This document shows, piece after piece, positions 42,433-42,500 of a DNA stretch of 42,500 nucleotides. How positions within the stretch are numbered: position 1 is the stretch's first letter; every line of letters starts with the position of its first letter. Both the position numbers and the translations under genes were made by a program. The notes beneath the pieces are model-generated. The model had not been told where the DNA came from and did not search any database. It saw only the letters and a list, made by a program, of their open reading frames with translations. This stretch comes from Mesostigma viride (taxonomy: Eukaryota > Streptophyta > Mesostigmatophyceae > Mesostigmatales > Mesostigmataceae), in assembly GCA_009746045.1 (NCBI GenBank), contig RPFO01000106.1:596925-639424 (forward strand), read 5' to 3'.

Positions 42433-42500
42433 TTAATTAATGAATTAATATTTGTTCTTAACGTTTGCAAGTATTTTTTCAACGAGATTACCATATTGTA

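Overview
This is nuclear DNA from an intron-rich eukaryote. Three protein-coding genes can be assembled from exons with GT-AG boundaries, and every intron phase closes. Exons are short, GC-rich and biased to G/C at third positions. Introns run from about 0.3 to 4.7 kb and carry satellites and transposon remnants. The gene content does not fix the taxon. A repeat-rich unicellular alga or other protist is my best guess, with low confidence.

Layout. Positions 1-2023 are non-coding flank. From 2024 to 10703 (+) lies a ten-exon gene for a 966-residue major facilitator superfamily (MFS) transporter with a cysteine-rich central loop and a long acidic tail. From 11.2 to 23.4 kb is a graveyard of retroelements: a Penelope-like reverse transcriptase fragment, several 5'-truncated copies of one non-LTR retrotransposon family in both orientations, the 3' part of a second LINE family, and two copies of a 356-bp insertion unit. 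From 35167 back to 23538 (-) lies a nine-exon gene for an 802-residue THOC5, a subunit of the THO/TREX mRNA export complex. Its 4.66-kb second intron holds two minisatellite arrays, a composite GA/GAGT microsatellite that forms the polypyrimidine tract, and a 979-bp hAT-like non-autonomous element. From 36139 to 40923 (+) lies a five-exon gene for a 422-residue protein with an N-terminal SYLF (Ysc84-type lipid-binding) domain and a C-terminal SAM domain. The last 1.6 kb is 3' flank with short dispersed repeats.

The MFS gene and THOC5 converge on the retroelement block. THOC5 and the SYLF-SAM gene are divergent and share about 1 kb that must hold both promoters. No functional link between the three genes is apparent. 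I found no CRISPR array, rRNA, convincing tRNA or obvious new defence system. The most informative observations are the phase-consistent gene models, the SYLF-SAM architecture, the 356-bp unit with a target-site duplication and paralogous empty sites, and the satellites that shape THOC5 introns.
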